Assembly: GCA_023091665.1 (NCBI GenBank)
Contig: JALJCQ010000008.1
Coordinates: 1,488,001-1,552,000 of the forward strand
DNA: 64,000 nt
Reading direction: 5' to 3'
Source of the DNA: Pythium myriotylum
Lineage: Eukaryota > Oomycota > Peronosporomycetes > Pythiales > Pythiaceae
Positions within the stretch are counted from its first letter, which is position 1, and the number at the start of each line of letters is the position of its first letter. The notes under the pieces were generated by a model. The model was not told the DNA's origin. It saw nothing but the letters and a program-made list of their open reading frames with translations, and did not search any database. A program made the position numbers and the translations under genes. This document shows positions 38,676-50,710 of the stretch, piece by piece.

Positions 38676-39671
38676 ATGCCACCGACACCGCAAGAACCCA
38701 CGAGCGGAGACGCCGCTCTCCAGGTGCTCACGAACCCGGAATTGTTTCGTCCGATCGTGTCCTGGAGCGCAGGGTGGCCTGGACTCGTGGTGCACACGCT
38801 GCTGCAGTCGAAGAGAGATCGACCGCGATCTGACAAGAGCAACGACGCAGCCGCTCGACTGTTGCGTGATGGAGATGTGCGCACTCTGACTCTTGCCAGC
38901 GAAGCGAGATGGTACGTCAACGGCGAGCTCGCGCAGTTCACGTTCACGGACGTTGGGCTGGCACTTCAATCCGGCAACGGGGATGCGGTCCGACTGGCGC
39001 TCGAGGCAACGCCCAGGAGCCCAATCAACCCAGACAGATTCTACTGGCTTTGGTCAATTGCGATCACACACTGCCCTGGCCACTGCCGAGTGCTCGAAGT
39101 CTTGAAGGAGCACGCGCCGCCCGAGCTTGTCGGCCGCCGATGCAAGTTCAGCGCCGACTACATGCTGCAAATCAGGCATATCGCTGTCGCTCAGTGGTTT
39201 GTGGACACGTACGGATCGACGTCGTTGCCTGCCAAGCTGCTCGAAATCGCTCTGCGAACAGAAAATGCAGGGTTGTTCTACTTCCTGCTGAAAATCGAAG
39301 GCCAGGATCTGGCTTTCCTGAAGAATGAGCACGAAGATGTTGACACACAGTTGATTCATTTGCTGCTGCGACTACATCGAGGCAAAAAGGTGAACACGAG
39401 CAAGATGGTCAACTTACTCGCGAGGTGCGACGACGAGGATTTACTTCAGCTCGTTCTCCCTGACATTGCAGATCGGTGCGATGAATCCCGAATTAACGAC
39501 GCTCGAGCGCAGTTGCTGCGAAAGCAAGAGGCGAAGAAGTTGCAAGTTAAATCAGAAAAGGCGCAGGCATGGAATTGTGAAGACTTTTCTCTCGAGCGTC
39601 AAGCCAAAGGACGGGTAAGACGGATCGTGGATCGTGTCAGCCGATGGTTCAAGGGAAGCTCGAGCTCGTAG
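38676..39671 (+). CDS. Short paralog of the 41313 ankyrin protein (N-terminal region only)
   Basis: A 331-residue protein from ATG 38676. It shares the N-terminal half of the gene at 41313: LTNPELFRPIVSWSAGWPGL against LSDPVLFRDIVSWGSGWPAL, GDAVRLALE against ADAVRLAFE, HCPGHCRVLEVL against HYPGHCRVVELL, and matching PAKLLEIALRTENAGLFYFL. No classical ankyrin unit follows; the C-terminus is basic (KGRVRRIVDRVSRWFKG). It looks like a truncated or ancestral form of the longer protein. The shared N-terminal region is not recognised as a known domain, though the helical pairs suggest degenerate ankyrin-like repeats. Confidence 0.7.
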   Translation: MPPTPQEPTSGDAALQVLTNPELFRPIVSWSAGWPGLVVHTLLQSKRDRPRSDKSNDAAARLLRDGDVRTLTLASEARWYVNGELAQFTFTDVGLALQSGNGDAVRLALEATPRSPINPDRFYWLWSIAITHCPGHCRVLEVLKEHAPPELVGRRCKFSADYMLQIRHIAVAQWFVDTYGSTSLPAKLLEIALRTENAGLFYFLLKIEGQDLAFLKNEHEDVDTQLIHLLLRLHRGKKVNTSKMVNLLARCDDEDLLQLVLPDIADRCDESRINDARAQLLRKQEAKKLQVKSEKAQAWNCEDFSLERQAKGRVRRIVDRVSRWFKGSSSS

Positions 39672-39984
39672 CAGGAAATACGTGTAGCACGGAAGAAATC
39701 GCTGATAAAAAACCCAAGAACTTGAGAATCTGCGTGGTCTCCATCGCCAGGGCAGCGCAATGTGGTTCACACAGATCGTCTGACACAAGAAGGCCCTCCT
39801 TAGCAAAATCCACACCCAGCTCTTCTAGTTACTTGGATCCACACTCGTTGAACTCAATAGACTTCATTTGCATCATCACAAGAAGGCCCTCCATATGTCC
39901 GACAAAGTCATCCTCCATTGGAGAACCTCACCACCATGGGACGTGAGGAATGATTGCTGTTGTGTCTGATTTGACAAGCCGAGA

Positions 39985-40738
39985 ATGGACCTGCTCGACG
40001 ACGACGAGCCTGCGGCGGTGCTGGCGGCCGCTCTCGCGCTCATCGACGAGTGCTTCGACTCGGCCAACGGCGAGCGCGTGATTGGCCATCGCAGAGTCTG
40101 CTTTATCGAGGAGCTCACGAAGCTGCAGAAGACTATCGACCAGCTACGCGTTGCATGCGAGCGCTCGCCACGAGCGGACACGGCTTCGCTCTGGGCCTGC
40201 ATCGCCATCAATCAGCTCGCACTTCGCGTCGACGCGGTTCGTGAGAATTTGCTGTTACGTCGAGTTGTTCGAACTCAGTGGCGGCAGGCTTGGCAACTGG
40301 TGGATATCCCTGCGAGCCTGCTGAGACCGTCACCGGCGGTAAGTTCTATCGAAGTGTCAGATTGTGTTGATAGCCGTGGATATCATCGTACGGCGGTAGC
40401 TTGAATGCAGCGCAAGTGCGTTTAGCCACCATCCGCTGGAAGACGAGTCCCTTCGGGTGCTGCTCCGTGCGAAGCTTGACAAGGTGATGGCGACCGGCAG
40501 CTGCGGAGAGCGTCCGCTTCCGATGGGTGAAGCAATCCGCAAACGTGTTGCTCAAATGGATGCAACGGGCTCTGGGATGAAAGTGCAGCTTCTTGATTTC
40601 CGACGATACCCCTTCAAGCTGTCATTGGTCGCAGACGTCGGATGGGGAGTGCTCGTCCACGACCTTTGTGGTCAAGTCGTCTCAGGAGAGGAGGTCTTCA
40701 GGCAGTATTGTTACCGTAGAGTGAGCAGCGTCGAATAG
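39985..40738 (+). CDS. Unrecognised two-exon gene
   Basis: Exon 1, 39985-40338 (118 codons), begins at an ATG with MDLLDDDEPAAVLAAALALI and is helical and Leu/Ala-rich. A GTAAGT donor at 40339 and a TAG acceptor ending at 40399 define a 61-bp intron; exon 2 (40400-40738) continues in frame through DESLRVLLRAKLDKV, PMGEAIRKRVAQMD and LLDFRRYPFKLSLVADVGWG, stopping at TAG 40736-40738. Total 230 residues. The same frame runs on past this stop to 41110, so the stop may be a recent nonsense change or part of a second intron that could not be placed. Family not recognised. Confidence 0.5.
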
Positions 40739-41110
40739 AAGCCCCGAGTAGAAGCCCGTGCAGTCTGCGGCGTCCGGCGCGTGTTTACATCGGGCGGAAG
40801 CGTGGTGTTGGCAATGGCTTCTATCGCCTTCCCGCTCAACTTTGATGACTCCAACGTGCATGCTGGTGTGGAAGCACACGAGATCTCGTGCTGGCGTTTG
40901 AGTCGTGCGCCAGGTTCAAGCAGCGTACTCTCGGAAATGATCAGTGAAATTGATCTGAGCGCTGTTGACGGGGCTTCTCCAAGCAGACTTGAACGCTTCG
41001 AAGAGTTCGAAACGAGGAGGCTGCGTCAGTCCAACAACTCAGGTCTTCAGAGACTCGAGAACAGCTTTATCGATGAATCGCTGAGGCGATCACCCACGAC
41101 TCGTTGGTAG
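40739..41110 (+). pseudogene. In-frame continuation beyond the stop of the 39985 gene
   Basis: Directly after the TAG at 40736-40738 the same frame stays open to the stop at 41108-41110 and looks protein-like (VLAMASIAFPLNFDDSNVHA, SEMISEIDLSAVDGASPSRL, RLRQSNNSGLQRLENSFIDE). A tandem tagaagccccgag/tagaagcccg pair stands at the junction and includes the stop. It is either the lost C-terminus of the upstream gene or a last exon with an unusual splice. Confidence 0.4.
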
Positions 41111-41172
41111 GCAACGCGATGATGTAGCTTTTCCCTCCATTGACCATTCAAACTTGGGCTGGCGCTGAATCG

Positions 41173-41196
41173 CCCCCCCCCCCCCCCCCCCCCCCC
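41173..41196. repeat. Poly-C tract (24 C)
   Basis: A pure C24 run, followed by a CT repeat (about 41286-41301), lies just upstream of the 41313 gene. Confidence 0.95.
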
Positions 41197-41312
41197 AAAC
41201 AATACAGATGCCGTGAGTGAAGGTCTGTATCTCATCCGCATCTCTTTGTATCTCATCCACATCGACCTCGACTTCATTTCCGAAATCTCTCTCTCTCTCT
41301 CACTCCCAGGTC

Positions 41313-43190
41313 ATGACCGACGCCGCCTTCTGCGTACTGAGCGACCCCGTGCTCTTCCGCGACATCGTCTCATGGGGCTCTGGCTGGCCGGCGCTCGTGG
41401 CCCACCGCTGGCTTGAGATCAAGGCCGCGCGGCAGGCGACTCACCAACCAGTGCTCCACGTTCGACGGGCTCTCCGCCCGGGTGAATCTCCAGTGCCTCC
41501 ACCACTGATGCCACTCTACCGCCCGAGTGCGTATCGGCTGCAGCCGCACGAGTTCGTTTTGGATTTGATCTTGAAATGCGATGCTCGCACACTCGACGTA
41601 CTCAAGAAAGCCAACTCGTGGTCGACTGCGAGACGCGTCAAGTTCTCGATCCGCGATGCTGGGCCAGCGATTGTGAAGGGCGACGCGGATGCTGTTCGAC
41701 TTGCGTTTGAGTGGGTTGACGGCACCAGCGCAACACAGGAGCAGCAATATTGGCATGCTGCAATCGACCACTACCCTGGACACTGTAGAGTGGTTGAACT
41801 TCTTGACACGTACGTGCCCCTCACGTGGAGCGCGGCCAAACAGATTGCAGCTCAACGTCTCCGCGAACGAGAAGATGTTCCCTTATTCACGTGGTTTCTT
41901 GAGAAATTCGGACCGACCATTCTACCAAAGACAATGATCCACATCGCAGCCGTGAACGCCAATGTAAACCTTGTGCGTTTCTTCCATTTCGTACCAGGTC
42001 AAGAACTCGAACCATCCACGTTTATCCAAGTTTATCGACAGCTACGGCAATGGGGATCAAGGGATCACAACATCGAGGCGACTGGAGCCGAGAACGATTG
42101 TGCCGAGGTTTTTGAGTTCCTACTCCAAAATCGAAGCGAAGATATACCTCCACAGTTAGATGCTGAGGCTTTGGAAGCTGGAGACGCAGATACGCTCGAG
42201 CTAATTGCTGCGCATCGCGGTGATCTGCGTGCAAGCGGAGGGAGCGCGGATCTGGCGGCAGCGCGCGGGTACCTTAAAGCTATTCAAGTCGTGGCTCGGC
42301 ATGGATCCCTAGCTTGCTCAAGCGCCGCTCTCGATAAAGCGGCAGCGAACGGTCATCTCGATGTCGTGCAGTTTCTTCACGAGTGGGGTTTTAGTGAGTG
42401 CACTTCCGCCGCAATGGACGACGCGGCTGGAAATGGCCATTTGAACATTGTCGTTTTTCTACACAAAAACCGATGGGAAGGTTGCTCAACGGCAGCGATG
42501 GACCGCGCAGCAACTGAAAACCACTACGACGTTGTCAAGTATCTCCACGATAATCGCACAGAAGGGTGCACAGGGGCTGCCTTCAAGTATGCCCCATTTT
42601 CGACTCCGCTGTCAGAAGCTCGGAAAATTTTGCTGTTCTTGCTTGCGAATCGCACCGAGATTCATCCGGAGTCATTGGAGACTGAAGCTCTCAAACACCG
42701 CGACATAGAAGTTCTCTTGCTTATCAAGCAAACGCGCGGCATTCGTTTCATCCTCGATGTTATGCTCGACGACTTCGCGGCCACAGGAGATCTCGACTTT
42801 ATGAAATTTCTTACAGAGCACCTCTCGGCGAGATGTTCACCACACGCCATGGACGCGGCCGCTGCCAACGGTCATTTACACGTTGTTAAATATCTCCACG
42901 AGCATCATGAAGGGGGTTGCACGACCGCAGCGATGGACATGGCTGCGACATTTGGACACTGGGATGTGGTCGAGTTCTTGGACGAGAACCGCAGCGAAGG
43001 TTGTACATCCGTTGTGCTCAACGCAGCAGTGCGGCTCGGTCGGATGGACTTGGTGCAGAGATACTCGAAAAACGCTGCTTTGATGACAATCTCTGCCGCA
43101 GTGTTCGTGGCTGGAGCGTACAGCCAAAGTGAGGTCAAAGCCTATCTGGAACTTCGGAAGCAGGAAATGCTGGTAGACTTACGCAGGTGA
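41313..43190 (+). CDS. Ankyrin-repeat protein, 625 aa, with unrecognised N-terminal region
   Basis: ATG 41313 (MTDAAFCVLSDPVLFRDIVSW) is preferred to an upstream in-frame GTG. Residues 1-270 are homologous to the gene at 38676 and contain a DAGPAIVKGDADAVRLAFEW unit. From about 320 a set of ankyrin units follows: DKAAANGHLDVVQFLHEWGF, DDAAGNGHLNIVVFLHKNRW, DRAATENHYDVVKYLHDNRT, then after a spacer DAAAANGHLHVVKYLHEHHE and DMAATFGHWDVVEFLDENRS. The units resemble those of the 35757 gene. A possible acceptor (cccag before gtcatg) suggests the mRNA may have a 5' UTR intron. Intracellular scaffold role inferred from family only. Confidence 0.85.
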   Translation: MTDAAFCVLSDPVLFRDIVSWGSGWPALVAHRWLEIKAARQATHQPVLHVRRALRPGESPVPPPLMPLYRPSAYRLQPHEFVLDLILKCDARTLDVLKKANSWSTARRVKFSIRDAGPAIVKGDADAVRLAFEWVDGTSATQEQQYWHAAIDHYPGHCRVVELLDTYVPLTWSAAKQIAAQRLREREDVPLFTWFLEKFGPTILPKTMIHIAAVNANVNLVRFFHFVPGQELEPSTFIQVYRQLRQWGSRDHNIEATGAENDCAEVFEFLLQNRSEDIPPQLDAEALEAGDADTLELIAAHRGDLRASGGSADLAAARGYLKAIQVVARHGSLACSSAALDKAAANGHLDVVQFLHEWGFSECTSAAMDDAAGNGHLNIVVFLHKNRWEGCSTAAMDRAATENHYDVVKYLHDNRTEGCTGAAFKYAPFSTPLSEARKILLFLLANRTEIHPESLETEALKHRDIEVLLLIKQTRGIRFILDVMLDDFAATGDLDFMKFLTEHLSARCSPHAMDAAAANGHLHVVKYLHEHHEGGCTTAAMDMAATFGHWDVVEFLDENRSEGCTSVVLNAAVRLGRMDLVQRYSKNAALMTISAAVFVAGAYSQSEVKAYLELRKQEMLVDLRR

Positions 43191-43451
43191 TAGGGGAGGT
43201 ATTGATTGAATAAGTACCGACGTTTGTTATTCACTGATCATTCACGCCCACTTTATCCAACTCGGGGTGTGCAAAGGAAGATTAGAATACACTCGGACTG
43301 TCATCTTCTAAGACGACGGTTGTAGCACGGATAGCCAACTCATTGAAAGATTCGATCACCACGTGACCCAACTTCCAGTCGGCCTCGGCCATCCTTCCCT
43401 CGAACGTATTGGCTGAAAGTCTGATCCGTAGTCTCCCATTGCCGAAGCCGA

Positions 43452-44060
43452 ATGACGATCTCTCGTCGGGGGTTTTACGCTGCCGTTGCTGGTGGTGATC
43501 TGGCCACAGTTCAAGCTTTCTTCTCGCAGCCCGATGTCCGCCGCGACGTCGCGGACACAGAGCGCTTCATCGCCAGCACAGTTCAGCGCGATTTCACGTT
43601 CCAACGCGACGGCCGCTATCCATGGTACTATACGCAGGAGCCAACTCACGACTGTGTCGGCCCATGGTTCTCCGAGTTTGTGCCGGGCTTTGCGGTGCGC
43701 AACGGCCACGAGCACATCCTCGAGTGGATGTTTGCCTCGCAACAGCAGGCGTGGATGGGGGCGACGCTCGCGCTGATCCTCCCGGCGGCCATGGCCTGGG
43801 CTCGCGACGTCGACTGCCGCTGCACCGAGGCGCTCGTATCGTCGCCAGTGTTCGCAACTCTCAGCGAGACCGCGAAGACCGACGTCTTGTACCTGTCGCT
43901 GTGCTTCACGAGCCGCGTGGACGTGGCTCGCGTGCTGCTCGCGCACGGAGCGAGCGTCGAGCCCCGCGGCGACGGCTACAAGCCGCTGCAGAGCGCGCGT
44001 CAGCGCGGCCGCCAGAGTCTCATCCAGGAGCTCGTGCGCAACGGCGCGCCGGACGAGTGA
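43452..44060 (+). CDS. Small ankyrin-like protein, 202 aa
   Basis: An intronless frame from ATG 43452. It starts like an ankyrin unit (FYAAVAGGDLATVQAFFSQP) and ends with clearer ones (SRVDVARVLLAHGASVEPRG, then YKPLQSARQRGRQSLIQELV). The middle contains HEHILEWMFASQQQAWMGA. No other domain. It closes the ankyrin cluster. Confidence 0.7.
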   Translation: MTISRRGFYAAVAGGDLATVQAFFSQPDVRRDVADTERFIASTVQRDFTFQRDGRYPWYYTQEPTHDCVGPWFSEFVPGFAVRNGHEHILEWMFASQQQAWMGATLALILPAAMAWARDVDCRCTEALVSSPVFATLSETAKTDVLYLSLCFTSRVDVARVLLAHGASVEPRGDGYKPLQSARQRGRQSLIQELVRNGAPDE

Positions 44061-44573
44061 GCTCGCGGCGCCATCCCACCAGCGTAGCCTCGAGGAGCTC
44101 TTTTCACAGTGGTGGTCACCCGATCTTTTGACATCAAATCGATTTGCGGAAAATAGACAAGTGGTTGCATGAATCACCATCATAGTCCAACATGCGATGA
44201 CAGAGCCTCCATTGACGTCGAGCTTTCTCGATGGCCAGATTACGCGACTCGCCACAATTAGCTTCGATGACGACAGCCATGACTCTACCAGTTCCTTGAT
44301 TGTCGCGATAACATCCCTAAAATAAGAGACGACGCGCACGGAAGTTGTCTCAGATCTTCAAGTGGTAGAGGGACAAGTTGGACCTCAGAAACACCTTGTA
44401 ACTATTTGGCGACAGGCACTTCCGTCGTGGTCGCCAGCGTGTATCATGGAGGAGGAAAGCATGGGCAGGCATTCAGGAGTTCGGATTATCCTGCTAAAAC
44501 TTCTAGGATTATCCTGCTAAAACTTCGGCTCGACTTGGCTACGGGTTGCCTCTTCAGCCGCCGTCGAAGACGA
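44061..44573. other. Intergenic region with a short tandem duplication
   Basis: No gene was seen. The word ggattatcctgctaaaactt occurs twice back to back (about 44485-44528). Confidence 0.4.
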
Positions 44574-46236
<1,663 letters not shown>

Positions 46237-46352
46237 CTGACATGCCTTGATTGCCGGTTTGATTGAGGTGTCGTGTGGGGTCTTGTCGAGACCACAAGTC
46301 TTGAGACGAACCACCCGTGAGCTTATCGGAAAGATCGCAGTCTAATGGCTTC

Positions 46353-46407
<55 letters not shown>

Positions 46408-46428
46408 GGGGGGGGGGGGGGGGGGGGG
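46353..46428. repeat. (GT)n microsatellite followed by G22
   Basis: About 50 bases of alternating GT (46353-46404) are followed by a run of 22 G (46407-46428). Confidence 0.95.
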
Positions 46429-46794
46429 AAGGCGGAGTGGGACTGCATGTCAAAGAGTTGGACTCCCATGAGCCGGGGTCTCTACTTTTTGGAGGCCGCC
46501 GAGACTCGAGTGCATATGCAGGGTAGCTGTCCTGCCTCTTGCGCCTGTCGAACTTGCAAATGAATCAGACGGTTTTGCGCTAGTAATACGTGAATCAGAC
46601 TTGCCTTGATCTGTACACGAGGAAGGCTCCCTCGTCCACTTCGGCCTGATGCATCAGGCGAGAAGTTTGCCTGTGAGCCGGGTCAGATACTGACAGGCAT
46701 CTATGACCGGTCTGTCCTTCCGTTGTTCGCGGACATCTGATAACGGAATATTTCTGGTCATAGCCGATGCATTAGCTCAGCAAGGATGTTGAAC

Positions 46795-46847
46795 TCGTTC
46801 AAGCCTCGCGTGTGTTATCGACGATAACACACGCGAGGCTTGAACGA
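46795..46847. repeat. Perfect palindrome 2a of a double-palindrome unit
   Basis: Arms 46795-46820 and 46822-46847 (26 bp, perfect) with one unpaired central base (a at 46821); core gtgttatcgacgataacac. It overlaps the next palindrome by four bases. Confidence 0.95.
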
Positions 46848-46908
46848 TCCCAGATTTTTGTGCAGGCGACGATAAGTTATCGTCGCCTGCACAAAAATCT
46901 GGGATCGT
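46844..46908. repeat. Perfect palindrome 2b of a double-palindrome unit
   Basis: Arms 46844-46875 and 46877-46908 (32 bp, perfect) with one unpaired central base (g at 46876). The arm contains cccagatttttgtgca, whose cagatttttg core also ends the insert at 51948-52468. Confidence 0.95.
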
Positions 46909-48151
46909 GACTTTGTTGGGGGGGGGAGATGATAACTTGGCCCGACGGTGGGTATGGACTGTAGAAATGCGGAAAGTGATCACTATCCATGTCAAATCCG
47001 AAGTTTTGTCCTGCGCTAAGCTTGGCGAAGTACAGTAGTGCCCTGGCGCCGTGCTCGGCGACGCGCATACACAGTGGACTTGTTTTCGCGTTGTCTGTAC
47101 GCGAGGAGACGACTCCTTGATTCCGAGGACGTCACAGCGTGTCAGCAGCTGTGCCAAGGCTATGTGGTCTGTGCTGTACAGTACAGTACAGTATCATCAA
47201 CGAAGGCATCGATCACAAAGCTTGAAGTGTCGTGAAAGGATCATCCACTGGCTGAAGAGGAATGGGTTGTGCCTCGATTATCAGAATCTGGTAGGAACTG
47301 TCTCAGCGTTTGCCTACTGTAGTTCCTTCCTGTTTAGCCTCTTGCATGCCTGTGCGGCAGTGCATACTTGTATGATCACTTCGCAGGAGCATGATTAACT
47401 CGACTGTTCACATGATTATAAGCGCTGAGAAGTTTCAGCAACACACGTTGTACGTTGTATCCGACCCCGTTTTCATGTCCTGCGAGTTCGTGCTATCAAT
47501 ACACGATTGATGCTGATCGGGAAGTCCCTAGATTTTGGCCTATGCGCGTTTAAGCTCGTGGGCGCAGTACAGCATGCATTCGCACACCGTTGCACTGCAT
47601 CGACTCTTGAGTAAACTGCCAGGCCTGTTGATGGAGTGCGCTTTTTATGCATGTCCACTGTCTTGTTATCAGATCCAAACGAACAACGAAAGGACAGATC
47701 GGTCAAAGGTTCCCATCAATATGTACGACCCGGCTCACCTTCACCATCCCACCCCAGCTCCGCGCACAGGGCGAGTTGGTACTGTACTATAATACCAGTA
47801 TTATCCGTGCGCGTCTTCCTGGAGCTGCGTGAGTTCTGTGAATGGCCTGGGAGTATCCTCCAAACACCTGCTGTGCTCCGTTCAGTACACCACTTCTACG
47901 AAACGTGGGGAGGGGATTCGACAGCAAAATCTCGGGGTTGCTGAAAAACAGAGACCCCGGCTCATCGAGGTCCTACTCTTCATGACATACCAGCTCCATG
48001 TTATCCGTCACACATCGACACAGATTGCGATCTTTCCAGCGAGTGCATGGGTGGCTGGTCTCAAGATCACCACGCGGGACACATGGATCGCCCCGGTCAT
48101 GATGGAATGTGAGTCATATACCAAGATGACTCGAGCGACAGGTCCTGTGAC

Positions 48152-49816
48152 ACCCAGGTCAACGAGACTCACAACGGACGTACGGATGAGTACTGTCGTG
48201 TACGTACTGTCCTCGACCCAGTCGTCGTGTCACCCACTCGGGAGACCCCCCCCCCCCCCCCCAGCAGCAGACGACCGCTGCCTCGTTCTCCGCTTACTTG
48301 CTCGCACCCACTCGCCCCGCACAACATCAGTCACTTCGACATTTGCCGACTACTCAGCACCCGACCCCACCCCAGTCGACCCCACAAATAACAACCACAC
48401 ACTCCACAACATGTTCCGCCCGGTCACCTACCTCGCTGTCATCGCCACGGCGCTCTTCGTCCAGTACTCGGAGGCTGGTGTCGTCCACGTCCCGGTCCAG
48501 AAGGTCGCCAAGCAGAAGCACATCAAGACCCTCCGCGAAGAGGCAGCGCAGAAGCTCGCCTCGGCCAAGAACACGTCGGCCATCCACACCCTCGACACCG
48601 GTGACCTCGTCCTGACCGACTACCAGGACGCCGAGTACTACGGCACGCTCTCCATCGGCACGCCGCCGCAGAACTTCAACGTCATCTACGACACGGGCTC
48701 GAGCAATATCTGGGTCCCCAACCAGCAGTTCGGATCGCACGCCGTCTACGACAGCTCCGCGTCCTCCACCTACGTCGCGGACGGCTCGCAGTTCGCCATC
48801 CAGTACGGCAGCGGCCCGGTCTCGGGTTTTGTCTCGGTCGATACCATCAGCTTCGGCGGCCTCACGGTGCCCAACCAGCAGTTTGCCGAAGTCAACGACG
48901 TCAGCGGTCTCGGCGAGCTCTACACGCAGGGCCAGTTCGACGGCATCTTCGGTCTCGGCTTCGACACCATCTCGGAGAACGGCATCCCTGGCCCGCTCGA
49001 GAAGCTCGTCAACGCTGGCACGCTCGACAAGCCGCAGTTCTCTTTCTACCTCGGCTCCAACAGCGACGGTGAGATCTCGTTCGGTGGCGTGAACCCGGCG
49101 CGATTCACGGGATCCTTCAGCTACGTGCCAGTGACCAAGCGCGGCTACTGGCAGGTGGCGCTCGGTGGCGTCAAGGTCGGCACCACGAGCGTCGTCTCGA
49201 CGACTGTGCCGGCCATCGTCGACTCGGGCACCTCGCTCATCGCGGCTCCGCCAGCGCAGCTCACCAAGGTCGCGCGCGCTGTCGGCGCCACCCAGACGTC
49301 GTCGGGTGACTACAGCGTCAGCTGCAGCACCACCGGCCCCACCGTGTCCTTCGTGCTCGGCGGCAAGTCGTACGCCGTCCAGAAGGCTGACTACACGCTC
49401 GACAACGGCGACGGCACGTGCTCGCTCGCCTTCCAGAGCTCGGGCGAGAACTTGTGGATCCTTGGTGACGTCTTCATGCGCAAGTACTACGTCGTCTTCG
49501 ACTATGGCACCTCGGCCACGGGTCCGCGCGTCGGCTTCGCGACGGCGGTCTAAGCGTGGAGTAGCAGTGGATCGGTTCGAAGTGTGAGCACCACTCGCAG
49601 ACACGGCCTCGAGTTCAGGTCGTTATTGTACTTGCAATCGTGACCGGTCTTGGTGACTGCTGCGAGTAGTATTACTTTTTTGCATCGTAGTGTTTCAACA
49701 ATTGCTGGTTTTTTTCGGTCGTGGTTGACGAGGAGATCCAGATAACCAGAATGTCAGCTACCAGAATTTTGACTTTTTTGTTTTTGTTTTTGTCTTCGTC
49801 CGTGTTGACCCACCGC
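48152..49816. repeat. Second inverted repeat, right arm (1.66 kb)
   Basis: Partner of 44574-46236; it carries the intact protease with its flanks. The arm ends at 49816 (ccaccgc), shortly before the copia/LINE complex. Confidence 0.9.
48411..49553 (+). CDS. Secreted pepsin-like aspartic protease (A1 family)
   Basis: 380 residues from ATG 48411; the frame extends upstream but [20 protein letters not shown] is a good signal peptide. A basic propeptide ([20 protein letters not shown]) follows. The mature enzyme has the first catalytic motif [12 protein letters not shown] (Asp94), the flap QYGSGPVSG (Tyr132), the typical DGIFGLGF, and the second motif IVDSGTSLIAAP (Asp271), then a Cys pair (VSCSTTG and GTCSLAF) and the ending ILGDVFMRKYYVVFD. 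All key residues of an active endopeptidase of the pepsin/cathepsin D type are present. It has no glycosylphosphatidylinositol signal and is probably extracellular or vacuolar. A broken inverted copy lies at 44837-45982. Confidence 0.95.
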   Translation: MFRPVTYLAVIATALFVQYSEAGVVHVPVQKVAKQKHIKTLREEAAQKLASAKNTSAIHTLDTGDLVLTDYQDAEYYGTLSIGTPPQNFNVIYDTGSSNIWVPNQQFGSHAVYDSSASSTYVADGSQFAIQYGSGPVSGFVSVDTISFGGLTVPNQQFAEVNDVSGLGELYTQGQFDGIFGLGFDTISENGIPGPLEKLVNAGTLDKPQFSFYLGSNSDGEISFGGVNPARFTGSFSYVPVTKRGYWQVALGGVKVGTTSVVSTTVPAIVDSGTSLIAAPPAQLTKVARAVGATQTSSGDYSVSCSTTGPTVSFVLGGKSYAVQKADYTLDNGDGTCSLAFQSSGENLWILGDVFMRKYYVVFDYGTSATGPRVGFATAV

Positions 49817-50058
49817 CGTCAACATTGCGCCACTAGGAAATGACGAGCTGTTGCCTGGCCGCTTGGAGGACCGTGTCGAGGCCTCCTCTTCTGTCGCCTT
49901 CTCCTCAGTTGGCATTGGCTGGTGAAATGTTGTCCCAGACCTTGTGGGTGGGACTTGTGGAAGCTGGGAGCTGAAGATGTTGAAATCCGGATACGGGACG
50001 GATTATCCGGATGGATAACTCACCCAGTGCATGTTGAAGATGGGAGGCCTCCAGAGTG

Positions 50059-50710
50059 ATGATGATGAAGATGAAGTCTATTGAGCGCAATAAATGTACC
50101 CTTATAGCTGGGGCTCTGGTGCATACTCCTGTGCTTACCGTGGGTCAACCTGGCTGACAAGCCAGGGGTGTAAGTCGGAGAGCGCGAGCCGTGGCAGATC
50201 TGCGTGGCAGTTCATGCCAGTGGGATGATGGGCGTGACTTGAGTGGCCAGAGTCCATCGCGTGTTGTGCCAGGGTGGCCGCGAGCGAGTTGTGGGCGCGT
50301 ACTTGGTGGTACCAGTGACGAACACCGACGACATCGGCGAGGTCCCTGGCTCTGAGGTAGAGTCGCTGGTGTTTGTCGTTCTTGGGAGGTTTATAATCTC
50401 GCATTTGACGGAGGATGGGCGCACAGTTGCCGATCACAGTGAAGCCGAACCAGCCATTAGCTTTTGCAGCTTGAAGGTCATGAATGAGGCCTTGATACTC
50501 AGCCTGGGTGGTAGTAGTCGAGGGGTCGACGATCCAGGTGGCAGAGCTCCAGAAAACAGTCGGGCCGGGACCCGCAGATACTGTTGTGACGAGGAGGGCG
50601 CCAGCTCCACCGGGGCCGGGATTGCCTCTCGTCCGTCCTGTGAAGAAGAGCACATAAGCTGGCTCAGCGAGTGCTGCGATTGGTTCGATCAGTTCCTTGG
50701 TTGAATCGAG
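50059..50710 (-). mobile_element. 5'-truncated LINE with RNase H domain
   Basis: The 652-bp insert is bracketed by a perfect 17-bp direct repeat (gggaggcctccagagtg at 50042-50058 and 50711-50727), as made by target-primed reverse transcription. On the minus strand it ends in a cttcatcttcatcatcat tail. Its frame (50653-50135, open further upstream to the truncation) encodes an RNase H domain: RTRGNPGPGGAGALLV, QAEYQGLIHDLQAAKANGWF and VRAHNSLAATLAQHAMD. The Glu of QAEY remains, but the first Asp (FFTGR instead of FFDGG), the second (GNC instead of GDS) and the last appear replaced, so the domain should be inactive. Confidence 0.75.

Larger units (their letters stand above)
46237..48151. other. 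Spacer of the second inverted repeat, no gene recognised
   Basis: About 1.9 kb with a GT repeat, a G22 run, a double palindrome (46795-46908), a G9 run (46918-46926) and a gtacagtacagtacag repeat (about 47174-47191). Open frames here are short and lack domains. Confidence 0.5.

Noticed and set aside
43356..44339. 327-codon minus-strand frame
   Set aside because: Antisense to the small ankyrin-like gene; Arg/Ala-rich without recognisable features.
46795..46908. Double palindromes as bacterial-type transcription terminators
   Set aside because: Eukaryotic context, one-base tips, no following T run, and no gene ending beside them.
48354..49604. 416-codon minus-strand frame across the protease gene
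   Set aside because: Antisense of a codon-biased aspartic protease with all active-site motifs on the plus strand; the antisense product has no domain.
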